From NCBI GenBank assembly GCA_030761205.1, contig JAULJL010000010.1:11751241-11815240 (forward strand): a stretch of 64,000 nucleotides of DNA, read 5' to 3'. This document shows positions 10,320 through 22,799 of the stretch, one piece after another. A program made the position numbers and the translations under genes. This DNA comes from Fremontodendron californicum. Taxonomy: Eukaryota; Streptophyta; Magnoliopsida; Malvales; Malvaceae. Each line of letters opens with the position of its first letter. Position 1 is the first letter of the stretch. The notes beneath the pieces are model-generated. The model was given only the letters and a program-made list of their open reading frames with translations, ran no database searches and was not told the origin of the DNA.

Positions 10320-12341
10320 CATCACCTCCGACAGCACTCAATCCTCCAACAACACCCATGCCTCCGATAGCACCAACTTCTATAGCACTCTCTAGCACCG
10401 ACAACACTTAATCCTAGTCCAGTAGCCATGCCTCCAACAACACCGACTCCGGCAGCACTCAGTCCAACACTGACTCCGACAGCACTCGATCCAACATCCA
10501 TCCCTAAGACAACATTAAGTCCGACAGCACTTGTTCTGATCCCGTCTAATACAGCTGCTAGCTGTGACTGCAGTAAAGGTGCGAGCATCGTATTCCAGGT
10601 CATCATGATATTCTCAAGTCTCACGATTGATGTCTGGATTTACGAGACATCGGACCTCAATGCATTATACTGCTCCTCATATGGCGCTGCTGTCGGCTGC
10701 TGTGTAGTACTAGGACCACATGGAGCGCAACTGGCTTCATCTGAACTTTGGTGACTGCCAGGTAGATAAAAAATTTGCCCTCTCTTCGGTCTCGTTCCAA
10801 ACCCATAAACATGCGTCCGCGTAGTCTCGATGCCCCCAATAGCATTAGAACAAGATTGAGGGTCGAAATCGGGATATGAAGACGTATCGTCCCCATATTT
10901 TTGCTGCAATGAGGCAGTCTAATTTTTCTACAATCAAAAATATTTAAATATATAGACAATTAATATGTGACATTGTAATGAAGACGTACATAAACACAAT
11001 TATCTGGTATAATCAATTGATGTAAGATATAAAGTATTGATATAGTTAAATGCTTACAGTTCCGGCTTTAGACTTGTTGCCTACATAATCACCTTGACCC
11101 TTTGCATGTTTATGGGTTTTCTTAAACAGTTCCAGGAAAGTCACGTTGCGATGCAACTCTTGTGACTACAGATTAAAAGAATTTTTGAAAATTATGTTAA
11201 TAAAAAATATATATTCACATAGTTTATACGATAAAACTTTTAAACAATAAATTGCAAAACAAAAAATAAATCTTACCATCCTTTCACTGGTAATTGCAAA
11301 AGAAACTGATCCACCAGTGTGCTTCGTAATGCTACCATCCTTCTTCGTGTTCCTATTACCCTTGGCCTTTATGGACCTACTTTTCCAAGCGTTAGTACTC
11401 CAGACGCTGTCAATATGTTGATCCCAAATATCGACTGCAATCCAATCACACCTGTAACCCTTGCAGTCTTCTATTCGATTCGTTTGAAAGAAGGCCATGG
11501 CATTGTCCCTCTCAAAATTCATCATGTCCTTGAATCGATCCTTGCATGTGGCCTCCCATAAGTTTCTAACCAGTGGTGTTTGCTCGGGAGGCCATTGGCA
11601 TTTTTCCTACAATGAGACATTATGAATTAATATAAACTATTAAACATAATTAAATATAATTTGACTTTTAACCAAATCATACCTCAAATATAGTCTACAT
11701 GGACAGTTTCACGTCAACAGGTATCTTCGACCAAGTAGGCCACGGTCTGTTATAGTGTTGTCTGATGGCTGAGGCAATAGTCGATTTTACACAACTCTCC
11801 TTGAAAGTCCTAAAATCAAGGATACGTGTTAGTGGACAATAATTTATTTTACTCAAATAATGAAATTATCGAAATATTATTAACTTACGTGTTTTGAAGA
11901 ATTGACAGTCGAAACCTGTCATCCGGATTATCCGGTGTCAGTAATCCTTTCGATCGACCTCTACCTCGTTTCCCCTTCTCAGTGGCAGTACCGGTAGACG
12001 GCGTAGGATGTGATGTAGGTACCTCTGTCTGCTGCCCCGTGCCATTATCCATGAAATACGTCGGTGCTGGCTCAGTAAGTAAATACTGTGAAATATCATC
12101 CAGCGGTGGGGTAGACGAGTGTAACGCGGGATCTTCCTGAGTCGTCGGAGTAAGTATCGGCCGTGGCATTGGAGCGGGAGTCGATGTGGACGGAGCAACT
12201 GTGGACGGTGCCACTGTAGAAGGAGGCAATCTGGACGGATCCACTGCAGACGGAGGTAGTGCAGAGGGAGAAGATGCATGTGGCAACTCTGGTGTAGCAT
12301 GCCCCGAGTACGATCCTCCATATGGTCAAAAAGCATCCCAC
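10320..12341 (-). pseudogene. TNP1-like gene of CACTA element (five exons, one stop)
   Basis: Minus-strand exons are inferred at about 12286-11889, 11809-11683, 11606-11277, 11166-11060 and 10921 to about 10320, with good junctions (donors GTAAGTTA, GTATGATT, GTAAGATT, GTAAGCAT; acceptors ATTTTAG, CATTGTAG). Exon 1 encodes a Pro/Ser/Thr-rich N-terminus ending LLTPDNPDDRFRLSILQNT. Exon 2 has RPWPTWSKIPVDVK, exon 3 has KHTGGSVSFA, exon 4 LFKKTHKHAKGQGD, and exon 5 a VYGFGTRPKR segment and a C-terminal helical part. This is the plant transposase family of TNP1/Transposase_24 type, which binds the subterminal repeats. Exon 2 has one in-frame TAG (about 11698), so the copy is probably dead. Confidence 0.75.
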
Positions 12342-12593
12342 ATAAAACTCTGTTTCTTCTTTACACTAGTTTTACGCCCACCTCCTCGCATTTTATCTGT
12401 AAAATAAAAAAATATTAAATTTATTAGTAAATATATATTGCATACATATATATATATATATTATTTGACAGGTCATGCAATTACAAAATGATTAAATAAT
12501 ATTAAGTTTCTAATCATCATCATTCTCGTCGTTCTCATCAGCATCATTGTCATCGCTGTCATCATAATCTACTAAGTTATCTTCATCTTCATC

Positions 12594-14140
12594 TTATTCC
12601 TTGTTATTTTCTTCTTCATTTGTCCTCTGAACATTGATGTTTACTTCTTCGAAATCACCATGAACCAAAAGTTGAAGATTGTCAAGATCGTCTGAATATG
12701 TTACAATGGTGGGAGTAGGCACATCCATTTGTTGATAAACCCCTTCGTTTAGATCAATTATTTCTCCTGCAAGAGATCCAATGTCAAATCTACTCCTAGC
12801 CTTTGTTTTGAACACAGCCCACCAGTCTCGACGTTCTCTTCTATTCGATGGATAAGAACTGTAATACACTTGTTGACATTGATGAGCTAAAATAAAAGGT
12901 TCACTACTAGCAAGTATTGACCTGTACTTTATTTTAACAAGCCCATTATGAGGATCTACTCGAATTCCTTTATCCGTATCAAACCATCAACATTTAAAAA
13001 GTACAACCCGATTTCCCACACCAAAATATTCTAACTCCACAATGTCTAACAACATTCCATAATAGTCATGCGAAAAATCATTAAAACAGTCGCCTTTGAC
13101 GCATACACCGCTATTCATGGTTTTTCGATTTTTTTTCATAATCTAAAGTATGGAACTTGAAACCATTAACGAAATATCCAGAATAACACCAACCTATACG
13201 TCCTGGACCATAAGATAACTGAACTATACGAGAGTTATGTTGACTTGAATCTTGCTGAACCTATGAACGGTGAACGAAAAACAATATGACATTCAATATC
13301 AAATTGTATCAAACATTAGCGGAACATAGAAATTTCCATACTTACGTAGTCCTTAAACCATTTTGTAAATCTACTTACACGAACTTTCTCCGGCTCACCA
13401 TCAGTAATGTTCAGTGCATCGATTTTCACTATCTCATCAAACATCCTAAAAATAAATGGATACATAATGAATTACACTATATTATATAACGTAATGTCAC
13501 AATTAATATTCGAGAGAACGGTAAATCTCTTACTCAATATAAGGTATGACTTCTTTGCAATTCATTAATACATATAATTCAGTTGCATCATACTCATCGT
13601 GCTCTAAGTAACGAGCCTTCGTTTTTTTCGGACCAAAAGATCTCCCTTCATGTGTGAAAATCGAGAGTCATCCCATGGGATCGACATCTCCTCCATCATC
13701 ATTTCGGGGCACCTGAGTAACTATTGTTTCAACATTTGGTTCAAAATATAAGGCACAAAACGATGAAATTTCTTCCATTATATACGCCTCAACTATTGAC
13801 CTTTCAACACATGCGAGATTTTTCACTTTTCTCTTTAGATGATGTAGAAATCTAAGAATCAAAAACTAATACTAAATTAACAAATGTTCAATTCAATAAA
13901 CTTTCTAATAAAAAAGATTATGTACATTCTTTATTAATTACATTTCGAATGGATACATTCATCGATAATGGACCGGTCCATCAACTTTTGCCTCATAAGG
14001 TAGGTGAATAGGCAAATGTTCCATTGAATCAAAAAATGCTGGAGGAAATATTTTTTCCAACTTGCAAATAGTCTCAACAATATTGGTTTCCAACAACTCC
14101 ATCTGGTCCACATGAATTTCTGTAGAGCATAGGTCTCAAC
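12594..14140 (-). pseudogene. TNP2-like CACTA transposase, C-terminal half only
   Basis: Reading leftwards, 14140-13930 gives LLETNIVETICKLEKIFPPAFFD, MEHLPIHLPYEAKVDGPVHY and RWMYPFE. Then 13862-13668 gives HLKRKVKN and SIVEAYIMEEISSFCALYF; these are the DUF4218 region found behind the transposase domain of plant CACTA TNP2 proteins. Further left come EPEKVRVSRFTKWFKDY and a DUF4216-like end (VVLFKC.WFDTDKGIRVDPHNG, then YYSSYPSNRRERRDWWAVFKTK at 12869-12800). The DDE catalytic domain that should lie at 14200 and beyond is gone, replaced by A/T repeats. Stops and frameshifts also occur. Confidence 0.8.
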
Positions 14141-14149
14141 AATATATTT

Positions 14150-14660
14150 TTACAAAACATTTTAAATATAATAACAATAACAAACATATTAACAAATAAT
14201 GTAACAAACATAAATATTTTTACAAATCATTTTAAATGTAATAACAATAACAAATATATTTATTAAAAACATATTTTTGAAAATTAACAATAACATTAAA
14301 CAATAACAAATAACAATAACAATAACAATAACGATGACAATGACAATTACAATTACAAAAATATTAATAAATATATTTATTTAAAACATATTTTCGAAAA
14401 TTAACAATAACATTAATAAATAACAATAATAAAAACAATCACAATAACAAATAAAAAATATATTTATTTAAAATATATTTTTGAAAATTAAAAAAAAAAT
14501 AACAATAACAATAACAAATATATTTATTTAAAATATATTTTCGAAAATTAAAAAAAAAACAATAATAATAACAAATATATTTATTTAAAATATATTTTCG
14601 AAAATTAAAAAAAAATAATAACAATAACAATAACAAATATATTCTTGAAAATTAAAAAAA
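14150..14660. repeat. AT-rich minisatellite inside CACTA
   Basis: A repeated unit (TATTTATTTAAAATATATTT, then GAAAATTAA and an AACAATAAC run) recurs with a period near 60 bp, clearest at 14461, 14521 and 14579, with longer, looser copies upstream. It replaces the missing 5' half of the transposase gene. Confidence 0.75.
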
Positions 14661-15633
14661 AAAAACATAGCAAAAATACTTACAATTAAATTTGATGGAG
14701 AATGGGATATTGTCCAAGCTAAATCTGCAAAAAACAAACAAATTTTATTAGTCATCAATAGACATAGTAAAGAGAGAAAGAAGGGATAGAGAGAAGAGAG
14801 AAGAGAGGAAGAGAGAAGTCTCACTCGAACGGTGGCTTGGCAAGGGGATCGGATTTGAAATCGGGGAAGAGAGAATCGGGAAACAGAGAAAAGGAGTCTC
14901 GGCATTTAAATATGCCTGAGACTTTTACCGACGGAATGCTGTCATTACCAACGAAAATGTCGTCGGTAATATTTTTCGCGGTTTTTCAAATTCAATCCAT
15001 CGGTAATAAAGTTTGACCAACGAAACTTCTGTCGGTAATATAATGCTGACAGACTAATGTTTTACCAACGGATAATGCATATTACGACGACAAATCCATC
15101 GGTAAATTTTTTTGACCATTTCAAATTCACTCCGTCGAGGATAAGAATTTACTGACGGAATGTCCGTCGATATTATTTAATTTCGTCGGTGATATATCAT
15201 CGACGGACTGATATTTTACAGTCGAATTATGCGTATTACCGACGAAAAATCTGTCGGTAATAGTTTTTGACTGTTTAGTTTTTTTTTTAATTCGTCTTAA
15301 CTTTTCATTTATTATGCATGAGAATGCGTGCCTTATTTTTATCGACGGAATATTTCATCGGTAATACACATAAATTCCTCGGTAATATTTTGGCGGGAAG
15401 CTAAGTCGTTCCCGCTAAAGTATTACAGACATAACTGTTTGGTTGTTAAAGTTCCATCGCTAATATGGATTATCCGTCGGTAATGTTTAAAGAATCCGTC
15501 GGTATTGCTCAAAAACATTACCGATGAAATTTTGTCGGTAATTATCTAATTTTCGTCGGTAAAGAAATGTTTTATCGACGAAAAGATTTTGTTGGTGAAA
15601 ATTCCATCGATAAATCGACATTCTCTTGTAGTG
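14661..15633. repeat. CACTA right end: purine-rich patch and subterminal repeat block
   Basis: A GA-rich patch (14770-14900) is followed from about 14920 by many ACCGACGGA/TCCGTCGGT-type units in both orientations, down to the terminus CTCTTGTAGTG at 15633. The density and orientation mirror the left block. Confidence 0.85.
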
Positions 15634-15636
15634 TAT

Positions 15637-15930
15637 TATCTGAATGAGAATGATTGATTGCAAGCCAGCTGAGACACCAATAATTCAGAATCACCGGATC
15701 AGGTGCCTACTAACAAAAAAAGATATAAATAATTAGTAGGTAAATTGATCTATTTATCACATACTCGTCCGGACATTACTTATGTTGTTAGTGTAGTAAG
15801 CCAGTTCATGCATAATCCCAGTGAAGATCATATGTTGGCAATGATTCAGATACTACGTTACTTGAAATCTACTCCAGGTAGAGGACTCATGTTCTCTAAG
15901 AATAATCATCTCAACATTTATGGTTATACT
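15637..15930 (+). pseudogene. copia reverse transcriptase/RNase H relic, middle part
   Basis: This continues the copia polyprotein after the CACTA insertion: LVGKLIYLSHTRPDITY, VVSQFMHNPSEDHM, ILRYLKSTPGRGLMF and NIYGYT. It is the standard junction from reverse transcriptase to RNase H. Immediately after GYT, where copia reads DADWAG, the sequence is replaced by the start of a giant gypsy LTR at 15931. Confidence 0.9.
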
Positions 15931-18900
15931 TGTAGACACCTAATTTTGTCATAACCACTAAAACATGTATGTTTTCTTCCTAAATTAATGTTTCAGAATG
16001 TAAAAAGATTTTATTCATTCTGCAGGTGGTACTCCGAGACTTAGTTTAAGAGGGCGAGCATAAAAGTCAAACTTGAAAAAAGTCAACCCCTAAAAGTCAA
16101 CCTTAAAAAGTCAACTATTGAAAATCCAACCATTTTCAAAATCAAGATTTCAAGTTCAATTGAAAAATGGTGAAAGCATTTTGATAATTCGAGGTATATA
16201 TCAAAAGATATGGGGTTCAGAAGTTGGGTTATGGAGATTCAGTAGAAAGGAAACCCTAATCCGGGAAATTTAGGGAAAAGTGTTTAAATGATCGAATTGG
16301 TCAAAATTGAAGGTTCCAAATGAAAGATAAGCACTGACTACGGGTAATGGAGAAGAATTACAAAAAATAGCAAAACTCCAAATGAAAGATAAACACTTTT
16401 GAAGGAAAAACTGAAAGAAAAGTCAATCCGGAAGAAAACCGAGAATTAGGATTTTTGTTGGATTTTGATGAAATTGGGAAGAATTACAAAAAATGGCCCA
16501 ATTCGGTAAGACTAAAGCCCTAATAGATGAGGAGTGATTGAAAAAGGATAGCCCAAGGCTCAGTTTGAAGAAAATCTGAAAATCGAACTTGTTTTGAGCA
16601 AAACCGAGTTTCGAAGGTAAAAGGGCAAAATTGGAAAATTTGGGAAAAATAGCAAATGAACTTCAAAAATTTTGAAAATTTGCAAATCTCATTCTTAAAT
16701 CATTTGGAAGAGATTGGAAAAAGAAAATCTTGATTCGGAGTTCGTTTGCAAAATGACCAAATCTTGGGTCTCCTATGTAGAAATTCAAGCAGATAAATCC
16801 GAAAAAAATACCAAATGAGTTCCAAAAATTATGAAAACTTTCAGATCACACTTTTAAATTATTTGTAAGAGATTGGTGAAAAAAAATCTTGATTTGGAGC
16901 TCGTTTAAAAAATGGTAAAATTTGGGGGCATAAAAGGGCAATTTTGGAAGAAAAAATCCAAATAAATAGCAAATGGACTCGGAAAATTTTGAAAACTTCC
17001 AGAATTCAATTTTTTAATATTTTTAAAGTATTTAAAAAATAAAATTTGAATTTGGAGTCCGTTTTCCATTTATTTGCATTTGGGGGGCAAAAAAGTCATT
17101 TTACCCAAGAAACTGAAAAGAGCTCTTCTTGCCTTTTAAAAAAATCAAACATGGGCTGGAAGAAGGAGGGCTGGCCGGCCAAGGCCCATATATGGGAAGG
17201 AGGTTTCTGATTTTTTAATCAAGAGGCTAGCAATGAAGAGTTAGTTAGTGATTTTTTGATCAAGCCTTTGCAAATAAGCCACATGGACCAATGCATGAAG
17301 AGGGAGAGTGTCAACATAATGGCTTAAGATTCTTGAACAGCTGTAATTGTGGATAGCTGATGGCCTAATCTAAGGGTTATAATTTCATGTTTTAAGCATC
17401 TTGAATCAATAGCCCTTGGATGAAAATTGGTTGATTGAAAAATGACAACATCCTAGCCTAGGGAAAGGGGGCATTCGGCCATATGAAGGAAATGACTCTC
17501 TCTTTCATTTTTTCACACTCTCATTCTCTATTCTCTCTTTCTTTTGGCTGATTTTCTCTCCATTATTGAGAAGCAAAAAGAAAGTTTAGAAAAGAAAAGA
17601 AAGTTAGAAGAGAAAAGCTTGAAAGATAGCTTCTAGATGTTGCTTTTAGCACCATACTCTTGCACTTTCTTTGATTCTCCATTCTTGATTTGCTGTTTTG
17701 ATTATTATTTTGGTGAGTTTCTTTTGATTTTTATTTTTAAATAAGTGTTTTTAATGTTCTTCTTTAAGTTCCTTCTTGATCCTTTCTTATAAAAGCTTTT
17801 GAAAATTTTTTTCTCTTGTTTCCTTGACATGGCCGAATGGCCCAGTTTTAGTTTATGTTTTCTTTGTTATTTCATGTTATTTTTTATATTAAATAAGTTT
17901 TGATACTTTAAATCTTCTTCTACTACATAGACTTGAAGTTTGTTTTAATATGATTGCTTACTTATTTGCATTTATGAGTCTATTTTTATGTTCTTGCATT
18001 TTTGATTTTCTGTTTTCAAAATGTTTAACTTTGTTTATGTTTTATATTTTGAAATCCATGTGTTTGTGAAAATGCTTGTTGGTTTTCATGCCTCTACTTT
18101 ATATTTTCATGATTTGAGTGTTATTCTTTAGTTAAGTATGTTAGTATATCAAGTGTTTGTGAAAATGCCATGCTCACTTTGAACATGAGGCCATTCGGCC
18201 ACTTCACTTTCTTTGCTTTGTGTGTGCATTTTTGTTATGTTAGTTGATAGGTTTGCATTTTCATGACATTTGATTGAGTATTTGGTTTAAGCATGCCTTG
18301 TGTTTGTGTTATTGCCATGCATATTTTAGATGTTAGGATTGGTTTGTTTTGCCATGCATATCCATGCATTTTTAGACCTAGGTTGCATTAAATTCCATAC
18401 AAGTTCATTTAGGTCTAAGTCATTTTATTAATGCCATGCATTTTTCAAGACATTTAGGTTTAAACTCATGCATTTCATGCATCATATTTGCTGTATCTTT
18501 CATGCATTTCATGTCCATGCCACTTGACTTATGACTTAGGCCAATCAATGGTTCAAAGTCATGCTCTCTTGAGCATATGGAAAATTAAAGAGTTGTCAAA
18601 TTGATTATTCTACCTTTGTGCTTTTTTTTACTTAGCCAATTTTTGCCTAACTTTTCAAAAGTGTTAGCTACTGTTTGTAAGTCTTTTAGAGAGTCTCAAA
18701 TATTTTTACTTTGATTTTTAAATGATTTTATCAAAGGCAAAAAAATGTGTTTTGGCGAAACAGTTTTTTCACCCAATACTTGTACTTTCTCGATTTTTCT
18801 GGGCAGTCATCTTTAATCAGAAAATTAAACCGATTTTATCCCGTATAGTTTTACGTGTCCTGAGTCTCCAGTATTTTTTTTTAGAATTTTTAAAATAGGG

Positions 18901-20316
18901 TAAAAAATCGTGGTTTAAAACTGGACAGTGGAGTCAGAATTGAATTTGACGGAAAATCATTTTTCTGTTTTGGTTAAGTTACTTAGAGGGGACTGATTAG
19001 GAAGTTTAGCTACTGACTTGGGTAGTTTCTAAGCCTTTTTAAACTCTAAAAATGATTTCTCGGGTCAAGGGTGGTCAAGTCCGAGATTTTAAACTTAGGA
19101 AATTAGAGCCATTTAAAAAAGGGTTTAGATAAGTTTTTATTTTTAATCTAACCTTTTCAAAATTGTTTTCAAACAATCACAAAGTATTTTGATTTTAGAA
19201 TATTTAATTTGATATATTTTCCCAAGGTAGCCGGATATCTTTTTAGATATACGGATTTCCTTAATTAAAGGAAAAAATACATTTTCATGCATTGCATTTT
19301 TCGTATTCATGCATTTTATATAATATATGATTTTTGCTATGATAATTTCTATGGTAATGTTATTATTTTGATTTATATTTTTTGATGTTATATTGTTTAT
19401 TATATGGTTTTGAATATTTCATGATATCCTATACTTTTTATTTAGTTATTTTTTTGTCATATTATTTAGCATATACTATGTTTATGCATTATTATTTTCA
19501 TTTTTATTTTCATGCATATTATGTGATAGCATTATTTTATATTTCATGTCATTTAAATTATATGCCATATTATTTATATTTGCCATGTCATTTAAATTAT
19601 TTCATTTCACATAGAATATATTATGTTACCTAGGTCATTTCATTTCATGTAGAATATATTATATTACCTAGGTCATTTCATTTCATTTAGGATATATTAT
19701 GTCATTTAGGATATTTTATTTCATTTAGAATATATCATATGACTTAGGATATTATATTTCATGTAGAATATATCATGTTACCTAGGTCATTTCATTTCAT
19801 TTAGAAACATCATATAACTTAGGATATTTAATTTCATTTAGAATAAGCTAAGACATTTAAATTATATCATAACATTTAGATTGCATTATATTATTTAGGT
19901 TTTGATATGTCATTGTATTTATGTCATGCATATTTATATTCATATTTTTTAAAATATATATTTTAAAAAATGTAATGATTTTCAATAAAATAAAGATATT
20001 CCCGAGTTAAAATAATTCATGAGTTCTCTGTCGGGTTTGCTGGGGAGGATATCATCAATTATCATTAATAACGGAATATATATATATTTTTTTAAATAAG
20101 AATGATTCGGAAAGTTTTTCAAACTAATAAAAATTTCTATATTTTGCCACGTTTGTTGGGGAATATAGGAAAATTTTGAATTTAAAAATTCCAGATCATT
20201 TTCAATTAAAAATTGAATTATTTTTCTTTAAATTGGGAATTAACTTGAAATACTAAATTTAAAACCGACTTTTTTACCGAGACTTGAGATAACACATGAT
20301 TAATAAGGTACCGTTT
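15931..20316 (+). repeat. truncated copy of the 5.2-kb gypsy LTR
   Basis: It starts TGTAGACACCTAATTTTGTC, as do the LTRs at 30751 and 54839, and follows them for about 4.4 kb: the 170-bp module array, the repeated TTTGTGAAAATGCC phrases, the ATTTCATTTCAT-rich array at 19610-19900 and the GTTTGTTGGGGAATATAGGA block. It stops near AATAAGGTACCG, about 345 bp short of the LTR 3' end, and copia sequence resumes with a gap in RNase H. Thus one end and part of the host copia gene were deleted together. ORFs such as 19382-19633 are chance openings. Confidence 0.85.
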
Positions 20317-20333
20317 TTTACCTAATTCTAAAA

Positions 20334-20581
20334 TGAATCTGTTCCGTGATAACAAAGCAGCAATAGAGATTTCTCACAATCCAGTTCAACATGATTGTAC
20401 CAAGCACATTGAGGTCGATAGACGTTTCATTAAACAGAATCTTGAAGAAAAGGTCATTAAGTTTCATTTTGTCGAATCAGAAGATCAATTAGTAGATATG
20501 CTTAAAAAGATCATATCCAGTAAAAGCTTCCAAAGTTCACTAGACAATTTGGGCATCAAAAACATTTACACACCAACTTGA
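20334..20581 (+). pseudogene. copia RNase H C-terminal end
   Basis: An open segment reads LFRDNKAAIEISHNPVQHD, TKHIEVDRRFI and LVDMLKKIISSKSFQ, ending at a stop just before the polypurine tract. This is the invariant end of copia RNase H (usual D.K.AI.I..NP..H.RTKHI). The first part of RNase H, between here and 15930, was lost with the LTR truncation. Confidence 0.9.
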
Positions 20582-20588
20582 GGGAGAG
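20578..20588 (+). promoter_or_regulatory. copia polypurine tract
   Basis: TTGAGGGAGAG directly precedes the 3' LTR start TGTTGG, the standard place and composition. Confidence 0.85.
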
Positions 20589-20856
20589 TGTTGGAGTGAG
20601 GAATAATTAGTTTTGACTAAAGTTGATTCTATGAATATTTAGTTTCCTTGTATTGTTAGATATCCCATGTAATCTGGCAGGTCATTTGGTAAACTGATTA
20701 TCTGCCTTAGATAGCGTTTTTATTTCTTAAATTAGTTTGTTTCTTCATGAACAGTTCCTGTATATAAAAGTGATCTTTTTGTGAATAATATAACAAGAAA
20801 TTTACCATCTTCTCTTTGTATTGTCATATTCTTTCGTTGTGTTTATCAATTTTTAT

Positions 20857-20858
<2 letters not shown>
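20589..20858 (+). repeat. copia 3' LTR
   Basis: Starts TGTTGGAGTGAG, ends TTTTTATCA. It pairs with 5507-5776 over its full 270 bp. Confidence 0.9.

Positions 20859-20886
<28 letters not shown>
20859..20886. repeat. TA microsatellite
   Basis: A CA followed by about 13 TA units at the copia right flank. The left flank at 5497-5506 is also CATATATAT, so the element probably landed in a TA tract. Confidence 0.85.
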
Positions 20887-20887
<1 letters not shown>

Positions 20888-21763
20888 GTAAGAAAGTCAA
20901 GAAATTAAAATTAACAGAAGAACTATAGGTGACAATATTGTAGGCAATAATTTACATCCACGGAATATAAAATAGTGGCGCACTGCATGTGAATTATAAA
21001 ATAATCAAATTCTTTTATGATCAAGTAAAGAATAGATGATCAGAAAATTTAAGAATATATTTCATTTTTGCTAACTATTGTCGGCAATTTGGAAACTTAA
21101 AGATTTCTATTTAAGAATGTAAATTCATTCAGTTCATTAAACATTTAACAATCGTCATAGTAATTATATTTAATATGAAAAATATTTCTTAAAAATATCT
21201 TAAAATTGTATTCTTTTAAATTTAATATTGTCTATTGAATATTAACTTTTTTTTTTTTATAATAAGAAAGTAAAAAAAGTAAAAAGTAAACAATATTTAC
21301 AAATAATGTAACAAAATAAACATAAAAATTGAAAGAGAACTTGTATTACATAGGTATTGAATTGCCCGATTGAATTGAAAGTTGAAAGTGTAATAAATAG
21401 TAAACAAGTACATGCTATTTTATAGAGAAATTTTATATACATATACCAATTTTAAATTTGAATATTATTAAAAAAATTATAAAAAATAACATTAAAGTAA
21501 TCAACTAAATAATAGATGATCACAAAAAAAAAATTAATTATTCACCTATGTTTGTTATTACTATATAATAACCTAAAAGCTTATTTACAATTTGTTTACT
21601 ATTTATATTTAATTTTAAGAATTTGTTATTTATAATTAATAGATTCTAATTTAAGTAATTGTTATTTCTAATACCAAATAATAAAAAAAAAACATCAATA
21701 CGCATTTGTAATTTTAAGTAATTGTTATTTTTAATACCAAATAATTATAAATTGCAAAACTTA
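20887..21763. other. AT-rich intergenic stretch, nothing recognised
   Basis: A/T-rich sequence with A and T runs. No gene, RNA or terminal repeat was found in it. The last 3 bp (TTA) are the left duplication of the next CACTA element. Confidence 0.5.
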
Positions 21764-22125
21764 CACTACAAATAAATTGTCATATACTGACGCTTACCTA
21801 TACTGACGGTAGTAACCCGTAGGTATAAATGATCTATAGCGACGGATATTTGTTACCGTCAGAATATGATTAACATATACCGACACTTTCTTGTCTATCG
21901 CTATAAAAACTTCGTATACTGACGGCTTTTCATTAACCGTCGGTATAGGTATGCTTTTTACCGACGAATTCTCTATCTTTCGTCAGTATATTTGCCAAAA
22001 ATAACCCAATTTTTAAAATGGCAGAAAAATTTACTTTTTACTTTTTACTTTACTTTTTATTTTATTTTAATTAAATAAATCTATAGCAACGGTTCATTAA
22101 TTTAGGTCTGTCGGTATAGGCCTTG
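21764..22125. repeat. CACTA left terminal and subterminal repeats
   Basis: Contains the 5' inverted repeat and several TACCGACGG/CCGTCGGTATA-type motifs, mirrored by the right block. Confidence 0.85.
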
Positions 22126-22799
22126 GTTATATTTAAGGTTTATTTTATTTTTTCATTCTCTCATTTCTCTTCCGCTCTCTCCTCCTGTCTCTTTCGCTCT
22201 TTTGTGTTTAGGGTGTGTTTAATATTTTCATTCTGTCTAACAAACGATTCCAACAGATATCTTCAACATTCAAGCAGACAACATAGGTATGTTTCTCTCA
22301 TTTTCTTCAGAATTTTTCTTCAGCATTCAAGTGAATTTACTCAATTTAGAATCTTTTGAGAAGAATAATTTTCTTCTATAAAAGCGTAAAGGAACAAACA
22401 TCTTTACCTTTCATCCGATTTCTACTATTGTAGAAAACATCTGGTAATACTGTTGGGTGTTATCCAAAGAAATGCTCCCAAAAATATTTTCACAAATCCA
22501 AAGAAATGTTCTCTATAGGAGCCCTAGAGCCGCTCGATAGTTCACGCGAATGAAGCTCACTTTACCTTTATTTTCTTTCACTGATTCACTGTTCCAATTC
22601 GCTTCTTGTTCTTATTCGTTCTGAGAACAAATGATTTCATTCTGGCGTTAGAGATTTTATTTAATTTTGAAAAATGATTTGATTTGTTTTTAATTCTTTG
22701 AATCACATAAATTTTCGTGTTGAAATTGTCACTTTCTTTCAATTTTTTTTTTTTTATAAATTTAGTTGGAGATTTTAATTAAGTTTTGCATTACTTGAA
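22126..22799. other. CACTA interior, pyrimidine-rich, source not identified
   Basis: T/C-rich sequence resembling a plant 5' untranslated or intron region (CTCTCTCC runs near 22160-22200), then unassigned sequence with a T run near 22747. It may be the 5' part of the captured FBL15-like gene, but nothing in it proves that. Confidence 0.35.

Larger units (their letters stand above)
9679..15633 (-). mobile_element. CACTA (En/Spm) DNA transposon, degenerate
   Basis: The ends are CACTACAAGAG (9679) and CTCTTGTAGTG (ending 15633), flanked by a 3-bp duplication TAT (9676-9678, 15634-15636) inside the copia reverse transcriptase. Subterminal blocks at both ends are packed with degenerate ACCGACGGA/TCCGTCGGT units, the usual transposase-binding arrays of this superfamily. 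Inside, on the minus strand, are remains of both standard genes: a TNP2-like transposase lacking its catalytic part and a five-exon TNP1-like gene with one stop. Length is 5,955 bp, so it is an internally deleted derivative. Confidence 0.92.
5507..20858 (+). mobile_element. Ty1/copia LTR retrotransposon, split by two later insertions
   Basis: Two 270-bp LTRs (5507-5776 and 20589-20858) bracket a plus-strand gag-pol with primer site and polypurine tract. Removing the CACTA element (9679-15633 plus one TSD) and the truncated gypsy LTR (15931 to about 20316) leaves about 5.0 kb, the normal size for copia. The LTRs differ at roughly 30 of 270 positions by eye (about 89% identity), so this is an old insertion. 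The coding region has many stops and frameshifts and altered catalytic residues. Flanks are TA-rich, so the 5-bp duplication is not certain. Confidence 0.9.

Noticed and set aside
14439..14905. Minus-strand ORFs rich in Tyr, Phe and Leu
   Set aside because: Products of the AT minisatellite and a GA-rich patch in the CACTA element.
22123..22359. 78-aa ORF rich in Phe and Ser
   Set aside because: Pyrimidine-rich sequence, likely untranslated region or intron; no family likeness.
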